Under the pieces are notes generated by a model, which was not told the DNA's origin, did not search any database, and worked only from the letters and a program-made list of their open reading frames with translations. The position numbers and the translations under genes were made by a program. Below, piece after piece: positions 16,854 to 25,743 of a DNA stretch of 64,000 nucleotides. Numbering within the stretch: position 1 is the first letter of the stretch; every line of letters starts with the position of its first letter. Source of the stretch: an uncultured Lachnospiraceae bacterium (GTDB lineage: Bacteria > Bacillota > Clostridia > Lachnospirales > Lachnospiraceae); assembly GCA_910584915.1 (NCBI GenBank), contig CAJUDM010000022.1:16240-80239 (forward strand). The letters run 5' to 3'.

Positions 16854-19109
16854 TCAGTACCCGCTGATGGGATCAACATCAAATTGTACCTGTTCTGAAC
16901 GGTTTTGTAAAGACTCTATAAATCGTTCCATGGAATCCCTCACATCAGACAGCCTCTTCCCATCTGCACTCTTTACATAAAACACAAAGCGGTAGCTGTC
17001 ACTTAACTTCGACAAAGAAGCGCTGCCGGGCCCCAATACCGTCAGTTTTCCATCCGCCGCTTCCCCTCTCGCAAGCGCCGCCAGGGCAGCCGCCGTGTTC
17101 TTTGCCACCTCTTCCTCCTTTGCGGCGACAAGCACCGCCAGCATATGCGCCGCCGGCGGATATGCGCCGATCTCCCGGTAGAGGATCTCTTCCCCATAAA
17201 AGCCTTCATAGTCCTGGGAGGCGGCATGGACAATGCTGTAATGTTCCGGCTGATAAGTCTGGATCACCACTTCCCCCGGCATATCGCCGCGCCCTGCCCT
17301 CCCGGCAGCCTGCGTCAGAAGCTGGAATGTCCGCTCCGCCGCCCGGTAATCCCCCGCGAACAGGGACATATCCGCCGCCAGAATGCCCACCAGCGTCACC
17401 GCCGGAAAGTCGTGCCCTTTCACGATCATCTGGGTTCCCAGCAGTATATCCGCCTCCCTGTCCGCAAAAGCGGAGAGTATCTTCTCATAGCTGTCCTTCC
17501 TTTTCGTGGTATCGCCGTCCATCCGCAGCACTCTCGCCCCCGGGTACATCTGATGCAGTTTTTCTTCCACCGCCTCCGTCCCCGCCTTAAAGCCCAGTAT
17601 ATAGGGGGAGCCGCAGGACGGGCATACCTTCACGGCGCGCTCCTCATAACCGCAGTAATGGCAGACCAGTTTTCCGTTTCTGTGCTCCGAGAGAGAAACA
17701 CTGCAATGAGGGCATTTCATCACATGGCCGCAGCTTCTGCAGGAGACAAACCCCGCCATGCCCCGGCGGTTCAAAAACAGCATCACCTGCTCCCCTTTTT
17801 CCAGCCTGTCGGCGATCAGCTCCTGCAGCCGCCTTGAAAAAATCGAGCGGTTCCCCTCCCGCAGTTCCCTGCGCAGATCCACCGGATACACCTTCGGCAG
17901 CACATTTCCGGTGAGCCGCTCCTTCAATTCAAACAGGCCGTACTCCCCCCGCTTCGCCCTGTAATAACTCTCCAGAGAGGGCGTGGCGGAACCGAGCACG
18001 ACGGATGCTTTATGGAGCGACGCCAGATAAATTGCCGTCTCCCTGGCATGGTATTTGGGCATGGTCTCACTTTTATAGGAAGGCTCATGCTCCTCGTCGA
18101 TGATGATCAACCCCACACTGGAAAAAGGCGTAAACAGAGCGGAGCGCGGACCGATGATCACATCGATATCACCGTTTTTTGCCCGCTCGCACTGATCGTA
18201 TTTTTCGCCCGCCGAAAGCCCCGAGTGCAGGATCGACACCCGCTCTCCGAAACGCCTCGAAAATCTGACCACAGTCTGGTAGGTCAGCGCGATCTCCGGG
18301 ATCAGCACGATCGCCTGTCTGCCCCTGCTTAAACACCCTTCGATCAGATTCATATACACTTCCGTCTTCCCGCTGCCGGTGATGCCGTGTATCAGATAGG
18401 TTTTTCTGACACCCGCGTCATAATCCTGCAGAACGCTGTCCACGATCCTTTGCTGCGCCGCGCTCAGATCAGGCCGAAGCCCGCCGAAAGCGTTTTTCCT
18501 GTTTGCCAGAAGGACGCTCCCCTCTATGGGATTGCGGTAGACCCGCTTTTTTTCCACCGAAAGGGCGCCCTGTTTTTCCAGCGCTGCGATGGTGGCCGGT
18601 GAAATATGCAGCTTTTCCCTCGCCAGTTCCATGGGCAGCCTCTCCTGCGCCCTCAGCGCGTCCAGAAGCCTTGCCATCGCCGTTTTGTGCTTTGCCCTGC
18701 ACTGCTTGGCGAGCGCCTCTGTCTCTTCCTCTGACAGCAGGCGGCAGATCTCCTTCTTTTCCAGGCTGCGCTTCTTTTGCTTTGCCGGGAGCACCGTCTT
18801 AAGCGCCGCGATCATGGTGGAGCCGTACTGCGCTTTGATCCAGCCGGCAAGCCGCACCAGAACCGCTGACGCCGCCGCATCCTCCGGGGCGCTCCCTGCG
18901 ATCTCTTTCACTCTGCTCTCCTCAAAAGAGATGCTCTCCCGAAATCCGATCACGTACCCCCGGCGCAGTGTGTTCCCTCTCCCGAAAGGCACAAGCACGC
19001 TCATCCCTGTCTCCAGTTTCCCGATAAGTTCCTCCGGTATCCGGTAGGTAAAGGGTTTATCCACGCTCTCATGGGATATATCCACTATGATATCCGCATA
19101 TAAGTACAT
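16854..19109 (-). CDS. priA: Primosomal protein N' (replication restart helicase)
   Basis: DEXH helicase that reloads the replisome at stalled forks. 751 residues: N-terminal 3' DNA-binding domain (about 1-105), Walker A GITGSGKTEVYM near 243, DEEHEPSYKS near 338, the zinc-binding cysteine region CRSCGHVMKCPHC...CPSCG at about 455-500, and helicase motifs V/VI ending TQAAGRAGRGD near 610. Immediately upstream of def on the same strand, as usual. Confidence 0.96.
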   Translation of the reverse strand: MYLYADIIVDISHESVDKPFTYRIPEELIGKLETGMSVLVPFGRGNTLRRGYVIGFRESISFEESRVKEIAGSAPEDAAASAVLVRLAGWIKAQYGSTMIAALKTVLPAKQKKRSLEKKEICRLLSEEETEALAKQCRAKHKTAMARLLDALRAQERLPMELAREKLHISPATIAALEKQGALSVEKKRVYRNPIEGSVLLANRKNAFGGLRPDLSAAQQRIVDSVLQDYDAGVRKTYLIHGITGSGKTEVYMNLIEGCLSRGRQAIVLIPEIALTYQTVVRFSRRFGERVSILHSGLSAGEKYDQCERAKNGDIDVIIGPRSALFTPFSSVGLIIIDEEHEPSYKSETMPKYHARETAIYLASLHKASVVLGSATPSLESYYRAKRGEYGLFELKERLTGNVLPKVYPVDLRRELREGNRSIFSRRLQELIADRLEKGEQVMLFLNRRGMAGFVSCRSCGHVMKCPHCSVSLSEHRNGKLVCHYCGYEERAVKVCPSCGSPYILGFKAGTEAVEEKLHQMYPGARVLRMDGDTTKRKDSYEKILSAFADREADILLGTQMIVKGHDFPAVTLVGILAADMSLFAGDYRAAERTFQLLTQAAGRAGRGDMPGEVVIQTYQPEHYSIVHAASQDYEGFYGEEILYREIGAYPPAAHMLAVLVAAKEEEVAKNTAAALAALARGEAADGKLTVLGPGSASLSKLSDSYRFVFYVKSADGKRLSDVRDSMERFIESLQNRSEQVQFDVDPISGY

Positions 19110-19114
19110 GTATG

Positions 19115-20593
19115 TTACCTTCTTATCCCTTCTTCTTCCAACACCTCCGCGATCAGTACCCGCTCATCCATCGGATGCTGCACCCCTTCGATCTCCTGGT
19201 AATCCTCGTGCCCTTTTCCGGCAAGCACTATGATATCGCCGGGTTCACCGTGGGTGATGGCATAGCGGATTGCCTCTTTTCTGTCCGGAATTTCAATGTA
19301 AACGCCGTCCGTCCTGCGCATACCTGTCTTAATATCCTCTATGATGGCAAGGGGTTCCTCAAATCTGGGATTATCCGACGTAATGATCGTAAGATCCGCC
19401 AGCTTTCCGCTGACTTCCCCCATCTCATAGCGGCGCAGCTTAGAGCGGTTGCCGCCGCAGCCAAAGACTGCCACCAGCCTCTCAGGCTCATACTCCTTCA
19501 GCGTAGTCAGAAGGCTCTCAAGCGCCATGGCATTGTGGGCGTAATCGATCATCAATGTGAACTCCTCAGAGACCTTCACCATCTCGATCCGTCCCTTCAC
19601 ATGGGCTTTTAAAAGCGCCGCCTGGATATCCTCCGCCGACACGTTGAAATGACGGCAGATGGCGACAGCCGCCAGCGCGTTGTAGACGCTGAAACGCCCC
19701 GGCGCAGGCACCTGGGCATGAAAATCCATCAGCCCCTTCACATCGAATGCCACGCCCAGCTCGCCCGGTTTTTTCACAAGCGTAAGGTGCTCCGCCCGGA
19801 GAGCCGCCTCCTCCTGAAAGCCGTAAGTCTCCAGCCGGCAGGTATATCCCTTCAGCACCTGTTTCCAGTGTTTATCATCACAGTTGACAATGCCTGCCTT
19901 GCACTGCTGAAAGAGCAGCCCCTTACAGCGGGCATAATCGTCAAAGTCCTTATGTTCATTCGGACCGATATGATCCGGCTCCAGATTCGTAAAGACACCC
20001 AATTCGAAGGTAAATCCCTGGGTCCTGTGCAGCATCAGTCCCTGGGAGGACACTTCCATCACGCAGACCTGACAGCCCTCATCCAGCATTCTGCGGAATG
20101 TCTCCTGCAGCAGATAGGACTCAGGCGTGGTGTTGTGCGCCGGAATATGCTCCTTGCCGATGATCGTCTCTATGGTACCCACCAGCCCCGTCTTATAACC
20201 CGCATGTTCCAGAATGGACTTCACCAGATAGGTTGTGGTCGTCTTTCCTTTCGTCCCGGTCACGCCGATGACTTTCAGTGTATCCGCCGGATGGCCAAAC
20301 CAGGCGGCGGAAATAAACGCCATCGCATATCTGGTGCTCTCCACCCTGATCACCGTGATATCCGCCCGCTCCGGCAGCTCCACATCCTGTTCCACCACAA
20401 GTACCGCCGCCTTTTTCTCCGCCGCCTCCACTGCCTTGCTGTGGCCGTCAAAATTTGCCCCTTTGATGCAGATGAACAGACAGCCCGGCGCGATCTTTCT
20501 CGAATCCATCACCACCGACGCCACTTCCACATCCACGCTTCCCCTGATACAAGTATATTCCAGTTTTTCTATTAAATCCTTACAACAAGCCAT
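19115..20593 (-). CDS. murE: UDP-MurNAc-tripeptide synthetase (meso-DAP adding)
   Basis: Adds the third amino acid to the peptidoglycan stem peptide. 492 residues: ATP-binding GVTGTKGKTTTTYL near residue 109, NTTPES near 155, and DNPRFEEP near 408, the motif that marks meso-diaminopimelate as substrate rather than lysine. Its stop is 5 nt before priA. A sigma-A promoter is predicted upstream at 20685-20713. Confidence 0.95.
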   Translation of the reverse strand: MACCKDLIEKLEYTCIRGSVDVEVASVVMDSRKIAPGCLFICIKGANFDGHSKAVEAAEKKAAVLVVEQDVELPERADITVIRVESTRYAMAFISAAWFGHPADTLKVIGVTGTKGKTTTTYLVKSILEHAGYKTGLVGTIETIIGKEHIPAHNTTPESYLLQETFRRMLDEGCQVCVMEVSSQGLMLHRTQGFTFELGVFTNLEPDHIGPNEHKDFDDYARCKGLLFQQCKAGIVNCDDKHWKQVLKGYTCRLETYGFQEEAALRAEHLTLVKKPGELGVAFDVKGLMDFHAQVPAPGRFSVYNALAAVAICRHFNVSAEDIQAALLKAHVKGRIEMVKVSEEFTLMIDYAHNAMALESLLTTLKEYEPERLVAVFGCGGNRSKLRRYEMGEVSGKLADLTIITSDNPRFEEPLAIIEDIKTGMRRTDGVYIEIPDRKEAIRYAITHGEPGDIIVLAGKGHEDYQEIEGVQHPMDERVLIAEVLEEEGIRR

Positions 20594-20684
20594 TTGTCAT
20601 ACCTCTCTTTTATTTTCTTTCTGTTTTTTATACGTTTCTCTTATTGTATGTATCTGACAGCCGCAAAGTCATATCTCCTTAGCT

Positions 20685-20713
20685 ATCATACCACAATCTT
20701 CTTTTTCTGACAA
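20685..20713 (-). promoter_or_regulatory. Predicted promoter of murE-priA-def-fmt
   Basis: Minus-strand TTGTCA (20713-20708), 17-nt spacer, TATGAT (20690-20685), about 90 nt before the murE start. Confidence 0.55.
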
Positions 20714-20867
20714 TTTGGACTTGAATTATGACAAATTTATTGAAGCTGTTTGGCTAACTAATGCCGCTGTTTTATCTGAGAAAGTGGAAAAATTCATCCG
20801 TATATGGTAAAATGAAAAGCACATATACAGGTATGGGATAGGATACACTGATCGGAGGAAGATAAAA

Positions 20868-21926
20868 GTGGCGGGCAGAGAGGTTGGCTTTATTGTGGAT
20901 GATGAATATAAAACATGGATAGAGAATATAAAGAACAGGATAAAGCATAGTCAGATAAAGGCTTCTGTCAAGGTGAATCATGAGTTGCTCGATTTATATT
21001 GGGATATTGGCAGAGATATTGTTGCCAAGCAGAAAAACGCGAAATGGGGAGAGGCGTTTCTTGCAACAATGAGCAAAGATTTACGAAAGACTTTTCCTAA
21101 TATGTCAGGTTTTTCAGTGCAAAACTTGAAAAGTATACGTTATTGGTACAAATTTTATAATTCCGATGAAAATGGCTTACAGCCTGTAAGCCAAATGGAA
21201 TTAATTGAAAAAATAATTAAATCTATTCCATGGGGACATAATCAGAGGATTATGTATAAGTGTAAAAATATTGCGGAAGCATTGTTTTATGCGCAGAAAA
21301 CGATGGATAACGGTTGGAGCAGAACTGTTTTAGAACATCAAATAGAAAGCGGCCTGTATGACAGACAAGGCAAAGCTATTACCAATTTTCAATTAAAATT
21401 GCCAGAGCCTCAGTCCGATTTGGCTGAACAAACATTGAAAAACCCATACAATTTTGACTTTCTGACTTTGAGAGAGAAATATGACGAAAAAGAATTAGAA
21501 GATGCCCTTATCAATCAAATTACTCTATTTCTATTGGAATTAGGCACAGGATTTTCGTATCTTGGCAGACAAGTACATTTGCATGTCGGTGAAAGTGATT
21601 TTTACATGGATTTGCTTTTTTACCATGTCCGTCTCCATTGCTATGTTGTCGTGGAATTGAAAACGGAAAAATTTAAGCCGGAATTTGCAGGTAAATTAAA
21701 TTTTTACGTCACGGCTGTCAACAAACAGATGAAAACAGAACAGGATAATCCAACAATAGGTATTCTTATTTGCAAGGATAAGGATGATGTTGTCGCCGAG
21801 TATGCACTTGATGATATTTCACAACCGATCGGGATTGCAGAATATGAATTGACAAAGGTACTTCGTGAGGAATTTAAGAGCAGTCTGCCGACAGTTGAAG
21901 AAATAGAAAGTGAGCTGTCTGTATAA
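20868..21926 (+). CDS. YhcG-type PDDEXK nuclease domain protein (DUF1016)
   Basis: 352 residues. N-terminal DUF1016 domain (about 10-150) with LYWDIGRDI and NLKSIRYWYKFY, then a conserved PWGHN near 128, then the C-terminal PDDEXK nuclease-like domain with FYMDLLFYHVRLHCYVVVELKT (about 248-268), where D and the E-x-K triad are present. Such proteins occur with restriction or defence genes and as stand-alone genes; the role is not settled. GTG start at 20868 follows GGAGG with a 9-nt spacer. It is more AT-rich than the flanking core genes and starts the accessory stretch. Confidence 0.88.
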   Translation: MAGREVGFIVDDEYKTWIENIKNRIKHSQIKASVKVNHELLDLYWDIGRDIVAKQKNAKWGEAFLATMSKDLRKTFPNMSGFSVQNLKSIRYWYKFYNSDENGLQPVSQMELIEKIIKSIPWGHNQRIMYKCKNIAEALFYAQKTMDNGWSRTVLEHQIESGLYDRQGKAITNFQLKLPEPQSDLAEQTLKNPYNFDFLTLREKYDEKELEDALINQITLFLLELGTGFSYLGRQVHLHVGESDFYMDLLFYHVRLHCYVVVELKTEKFKPEFAGKLNFYVTAVNKQMKTEQDNPTIGILICKDKDDVVAEYALDDISQPIGIAEYELTKVLREEFKSSLPTVEEIESELSV

Positions 21927-22025
21927 ATTGGCTTACAGATTGTAAGCTATATAAGCAAAAAAACAAGTTATATGGGATCACCAAATTTGAATGTCAGAGA
22001 CTTTCACCCATAAACCGCATCAATA

Positions 22026-22079
22026 AACCAGAGTCAGCAGCAAGTAGTAATCTCTCACTGCCTGCTGTCTCTGGTTTTA
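22026..22079 (+). terminator. Rho-independent terminator downstream of the DUF1016 gene
   Basis: Long stem AACCAGAG/CTCTGGTTTT extended by CAGCAG/CTGCTG with a loop of about 22 nt and a T run on the plus strand. Confidence 0.75.
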
Positions 22080-22172
22080 TTCCGCAATTTTTTACAATTC
22101 AAATTTCGTGCTTATTGCTATGATATCAACAGACAGAACACCGTCAATAAAATTTGAAAGGAAGTGCTGAGA

Positions 22173-22568
22173 ATGAATTACAAAAATCTGTTTGAACAAT
22201 TCAACGAGGGAGGAAAGCTGCTTTTGCCGGATGCCGCGGTTGCTTTTGACACTGTTGCGTGGTCGAAACATCCCGCCTTTGAGGGAGTGGAGTTAAAACA
22301 TATCATCACATCCGAAAAGACAGATGGACAGTTCAGTTTCCATCTTGTGCGGATAGCTCCAAATAAAAAGATCGGCAATCATATCCACGAAAAGCAATTG
22401 GAAACACATGAGGTTATTTCCGGCGCAGGTACATGCGTGAACAATGGAACGAAACTGCCCTATGAACCGGGCGTAATTTCCATTTTTCCTATCGGGGTGC
22501 CGCATGAAGTCATTGCGGGAGAAGATGGCATTTATCTGTTTGCCAAATTTATACCTGCGCTGTGCTGA
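22173..22568 (+). CDS. Cupin domain protein
   Basis: 131 residues from ATG 22173 (MNYKNLFEQFNEGG) with AAAGGAAG 8 nt upstream; a GTG 9 nt earlier is in frame but overlaps the ribosome site. A single cupin barrel: KIGNHIHEKQLETHEVISGAG carries the G(X)5HXH(X)3-4E(X)6G-like motif near 65-85, and IFPIGVPHEVIAGEDG the second motif near 105-120. Substrate unknown. It faces the convergent AraC gene, a pair often met in Clostridia. Confidence 0.8.
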   Translation: MNYKNLFEQFNEGGKLLLPDAAVAFDTVAWSKHPAFEGVELKHIITSEKTDGQFSFHLVRIAPNKKIGNHIHEKQLETHEVISGAGTCVNNGTKLPYEPGVISIFPIGVPHEVIAGEDGIYLFAKFIPALC

Positions 22569-22621
22569 CTCATTTCCCCGGTTTTCATTTGCTCAATATT
22601 GCCGAATGGCATAGAGATACC

Positions 22622-23374
22622 CTATAGGATTGTTTGGGAAGATAATTTGTAAGTCAGCGGGGATAAACCTATCTGTTTTTCAAATTGCTTTATGAAGTGG
22701 CTTTGGTCGCAAAAACCTGTGGCATAAGCCACTTCTGTTATTGTTTCGGCATTGTGCATCAATCGTTGTGCCTTGCGAATGCGGTTTTGAAGCTGAAACT
22801 GATGCGGTGTAAGCCCCACTTCTTTCTTAAAGCGTCGGATAAAATAGTATTTACTGATACATGCGTTTTGTGCCATTTCGTCAATACTGAATTTGTCTTC
22901 GGGATATAATTCCAACCGCTTTTTCAGGTTATCGATAAATGGATTTTGGTCCTCAGAACGCCAGTCTGTACAGGCGGCAGGCGAGTTCAAGCCGTCCAAT
23001 AATTGTAATATCCGGCATTGATTGATTCTTTCTGTACTGAAAGTATTCATCAACAGAGCCGTTATGTTATGCCTTATTTTATCCATGGAATATTCTGCGG
23101 CAATATTTTTATCAATACATAAACTCAGCAAAGTATAGGCGCTGTGTGCCGAAATGCTATGGGGCATATATGGGCAAAGGATAAATGTCTGATTTTTTTC
23201 GTAAACCTTTGCATTGTTATTTGCGGTGAGCACAAGTGAGCCATCTAACACAATGCCGATTGTAAACACGGAAACATGGTTATGTGTTGGATAGGATATT
23301 GTCGAATTTTCGCAGAAAATCAACTCTATGCCCATATTTGAATTGTATATGTAGTGTATACTGTTTGCTGCCAT
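22622..23374 (-). CDS. AraC-family transcriptional regulator
   Basis: 250 residues: N-terminal cupin-like sensing domain (about 10-140) with YPTHNHVSVFTIG, and a C-terminal double helix-turn-helix domain (about 155-245) with the family pattern SIDEMAQNACISKYYFIRRFKKEVGLTP...VAYATGFCDQSHFIKQFEKQIGLSP. Effector unknown. Convergent with the cupin gene, which could be its target or just a neighbour. Confidence 0.9.
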   Translation of the reverse strand: MAANSIHYIYNSNMGIELIFCENSTISYPTHNHVSVFTIGIVLDGSLVLTANNNAKVYEKNQTFILCPYMPHSISAHSAYTLLSLCIDKNIAAEYSMDKIRHNITALLMNTFSTERINQCRILQLLDGLNSPAACTDWRSEDQNPFIDNLKKRLELYPEDKFSIDEMAQNACISKYYFIRRFKKEVGLTPHQFQLQNRIRKAQRLMHNAETITEVAYATGFCDQSHFIKQFEKQIGLSPLTYKLSSQTIL

Positions 23375-23420
23375 AAGTATTACTTCCTATCTATTTATGT
23401 GCATGACAGATATTGTACTT

Positions 23421-23509
23421 TATTCTTGCGAGCAACGAGCCAAGCGAGCATACTGGTATATCCATTTGGCGACTGCCGCGAGGGAAAAATATCCTTTAGG
23501 ATATTTTTC
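23421..23509 (-). repeat. Dispersed palindromic element, copy A
   Basis: Read on the minus strand: a perfect hairpin (AAAAATATCC-TAAA-GGATATTTTT), then CCTCGCGGCAGTCGCCAAATG, a variable middle of about 18 nt, then CTTGGCTCGTTGCTCGC and AAGAATA. The layout and conserved blocks match the copy at 53248-53334. It abuts the stop codon of the HxlR gene. Most likely a mobile palindromic unit; it may also act as that gene's 3' end structure. Confidence 0.75.
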
Positions 23510-23839
23510 TCACCCGCCAAGGTTTTCATCCCCCCATTGTTTCATATGTTCAAATACGGGAATAAAGCTTTTCCCCAGGTCCGTGAGGTTATACTCCACA
23601 TGGGGTGGTACTTCCTTGTAGTCATAACGGGTAATAAAGCCGTCCGCTTCCAGTTCCCGAAGCTGCTTTGTCAGGCTTGACTCCGTAATGTCACCGATAT
23701 GCCTGCGAAGCTCTCCGAAACGGTGTATGTCCCTGAAGGCAATGTAGTAAATGATTTCAATCTTCCATTTACCGCCCAGGATTTTTTGTATGGTAGAAAC
23801 TGTTTTACAGCGTTCTACAGCCAATGTACTTTTTTTCAT
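23510..23839 (-). CDS. HxlR-family transcriptional regulator
   Basis: 109 residues from ATG 23839, which has AAAGGAG upstream; the frame is open to 23890. Winged helix of the HxlR type: C at residue 10 (VERCKTVSTIQKILGGKWK), the recognition segment DITESSLTKQLRELEADGFI near 55-75, and the wing YKEVPPHVEYNLTDLGKSF. HxlR proteins often respond to electrophiles or redox stress. It is divergent from the radical SAM gene, with a shared operator-like palindrome between. Confidence 0.9.
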   Translation of the reverse strand: MKKSTLAVERCKTVSTIQKILGGKWKIEIIYYIAFRDIHRFGELRRHIGDITESSLTKQLRELEADGFITRYDYKEVPPHVEYNLTDLGKSFIPVFEHMKQWGDENLGG

Positions 23840-23919
23840 TCCTGCCGCTCCTTTCTGAAACAGTATAGCACTCCTTCTCTCTGAAATCAATGTACCGTCT
23901 TATTATTAGTACTACAAAA

Positions 23920-23932
23920 AAGTACAGTACTT
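23920..23932. promoter_or_regulatory. Candidate HxlR operator
   Basis: AAGTACAGTACTT is a perfect 13-bp palindrome midway between the divergent HxlR and radical SAM genes. Two further GTAC half-sites lie within 30 bp on either side. Position and symmetry fit an autoregulated HxlR binding site. Confidence 0.5.
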
Positions 23933-23988
23933 GTAAAATCATCGTACAAAAGTATAATTGGTATAAAACTACAAAAAAGGAGGTATTT

Positions 23989-24888
23989 ATGCACTACACA
24001 GGAACAATCTGGCGGCCGCCGTACGAAGCGGCATCACTTTTGTTAGAGGTAACGGCAGGCTGTACGCATCATAAATGTAAATTTTGTACTTTATATCATG
24101 ATTTGCCGTTCCAATTCAGAATGTCCCCTCTGGAGGATATTGAGAGCGATTTACGGGAGGTCAAAAGAGCGGTGAAAAGTTGGGACAGCGGGCGTACCAG
24201 CCGAGTGTTTTTGACGGGAGCCAACCCCTTTGTTTTATCTTATGACAAATTGACTGCCATTGCAGAACTGATCCGCAGTTATCTCCCGTTCATTAAATCG
24301 ATCGGCTCTTTTGCAAGAATTACAGATATTACCCCTAAAACCGATCAGGAGCTTGCCAAGCTGCGGGATATGGGATATGACGGCCTGACGATCGGAATAG
24401 AAACAGGCGATGACGAAGCCCTGCGGTTTATGAACAAGGGATATACTTCTGCCGACATCTACGAGCAGTGCCGGAGATTAGATGCGGCAGGCATCCATTA
24501 CAGTTTCTTTTACCTGGCAGGCATTTCCGGGGTACGCCGCGGAGAAGCCGGGGCAAAATTGACGGCTGAGCTATGTAACCAGTTACACCCTGCGCTTATC
24601 GGGGCGAATATGCTTACGATTTATCCCGACTCTGAACTTTATGCTGAAATACAGCGCGGGAACTGGCAGGAGGAAGGCGAACTTGAAAAATACAAAGAAG
24701 TACGGACGCTCATCGAAACTTTGCAGATACCTACCGTCTTTGCGGCAATGGGAGCTTCCAATGCGTACCAGTTTCACGGGCAACTGCCGAAAGACAGGAA
24801 AAAACTGCTGGCGCTCCTCGATGAAATCATAGGAACTATCAGCGAAGAAAAATTGCAGCGGTATAGGAGAAGCGTTCATCATCTGTAG
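23989..24888 (+). CDS. Radical SAM protein of unknown substrate
   Basis: 299 residues from ATG 23989 (AAAAAGGAGG 5 nt upstream); the frame is open to 23890 but has no better start. The cluster motif is CTHHKCKFC near residue 21-29 (C-x4-C-x2-C, as in Elp3/HemN-like groups), followed by a radical SAM barrel with FLTGANPF near 72, GIETGDDEALRFMNKGY near 138 and a helical C-terminal tail. The role is unknown. Regulated perhaps by the divergent HxlR gene. A decayed C-terminal paralogue follows directly. Confidence 0.85.
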   Translation: MHYTGTIWRPPYEAASLLLEVTAGCTHHKCKFCTLYHDLPFQFRMSPLEDIESDLREVKRAVKSWDSGRTSRVFLTGANPFVLSYDKLTAIAELIRSYLPFIKSIGSFARITDITPKTDQELAKLRDMGYDGLTIGIETGDDEALRFMNKGYTSADIYEQCRRLDAAGIHYSFFYLAGISGVRRGEAGAKLTAELCNQLHPALIGANMLTIYPDSELYAEIQRGNWQEEGELEKYKEVRTLIETLQIPTVFAAMGASNAYQFHGQLPKDRKKLLALLDEIIGTISEEKLQRYRRSVHHL

Positions 24889-24914
24889 ATAAAACACGCT
24901 GCGGGTATACCATT

Positions 24915-25108
24915 ACGCGCGAAGGAACAGCACCGAAAAGAAGATACGCACGCACCTGCTTGCAAACACGGTATCCAATTTCACGCCGGTAACGGCTTAT
25001 CTCCCCTATGACCGTGAAAAAGTGACAAGCGAACTGCAATTTGTTTTAGATAACACGGACGAGATGGAGATGCGGGAATACAGAGACAGTTTGAAGGCTT
25101 TGGGATGA
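24915..25108 (+). pseudogene. C-terminal remnant of a second radical SAM protein
   Basis: A frame ending in TGA at 25106-25108 reads ...TVSNFTPVTAYLPYDREK...EMREYRDSLKALG and aligns with the last 50 residues of the preceding radical SAM protein (ASNAYQFHGQLPKDRK...KLQRYRRSVHHL). No start codon or cluster motif is present, so this is the leftover 3' end of a lost paralogue, perhaps from unequal recombination within a tandem pair. Confidence 0.65.
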
Positions 25109-25249
25109 GGCTTGCATTTTTTATTTTTTTAATTTTTCCATTTTCTTAATTTTCCTCACAAAATTTTCATCTCGGGAACACAATTTCGTCACATTTCCCG
25201 TTTATAGTAAATAATGATAGTTGAAGCAATTCACTATCTCCCCCCTCAT

Positions 25250-25287
25250 AAGTAAAAAACGCCCGGTCTTCCGGGCGTTTTTTACTT
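25250..25287 (+). terminator. Strong bidirectional terminator
   Basis: AAGTAAAAAACGCCCGG-TCTT-CCGGGCGTTTTTTACTT: a nearly perfect 17-bp stem with A and T runs on both sides, working in both directions. Confidence 0.85.
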
Positions 25288-25549
25288 ATATCAAATATTC
25301 TGTTCCGATTCAATTATAAAAAAGTAAATTCCAGAAAATTGTTATAAAACCAGAAAAAATCCTTGCATACATGGTCACATCCCGTAATATAGCCTACAAA
25401 TCCACAAAAAACAGGAGTGCCGAAGCATTCCCTAAACCCTCTTGCAAAATTCGCAGTGTTGGTCTATAATCAGACAACCGAACGATATTGAAGCGTCCAA
25501 CGGTTGACAATCGGAAACGAGTAATCAATTTTATAAACAAACGGATTAC

Positions 25550-25586
25550 AGGCTATCCCCTATTGGCAGTAGAGGATAGCCTTTTC
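25550..25586 (+). terminator. Terminator-like hairpin
   Basis: AGGCTATCC / GGATAGCCTTTT stem of 9 bp with a 15-nt loop. It may end a short transcript starting near 25450, which I could not identify. Confidence 0.5.
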
Positions 25587-25743
25587 CGTTACTTGCGGTT
25601 GTTTCTGTTGTCTAAATATGTTAACGCTGCGAAAATGACCAACAGCAGTGTAAATATCTCAACTTTTCTTTTATAAACGATCCCATTTTCCTTATCACCA
25701 GACATCCTTCCAGAACATATCATAACAAAAACGGAATCCTGCC

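Larger units (their letters stand above)
25109..25743. other. Gene-poor stretch before sod
   Basis: AT-rich sequence holding two strong terminator-like hairpins (25250-25287 and 25550-25586). A 62-codon open frame at 25488-25676 overlaps the second hairpin and shows no recognisable features, so I do not call it. No RNA gene recognised. Confidence 0.4.

Noticed and set aside
21174..21193. Palindrome GGCTTACAG-CC-TGTAAGCC inside the DUF1016 gene, repeated in part at 21933-21949
   Set aside because: The first lies in a normal coding stretch, the second after the stop; two short matches are not enough for a repeat family.
25488..25676. 62-codon open frame before sod
   Set aside because: Overlaps a terminator-like hairpin and has no ribosome site.
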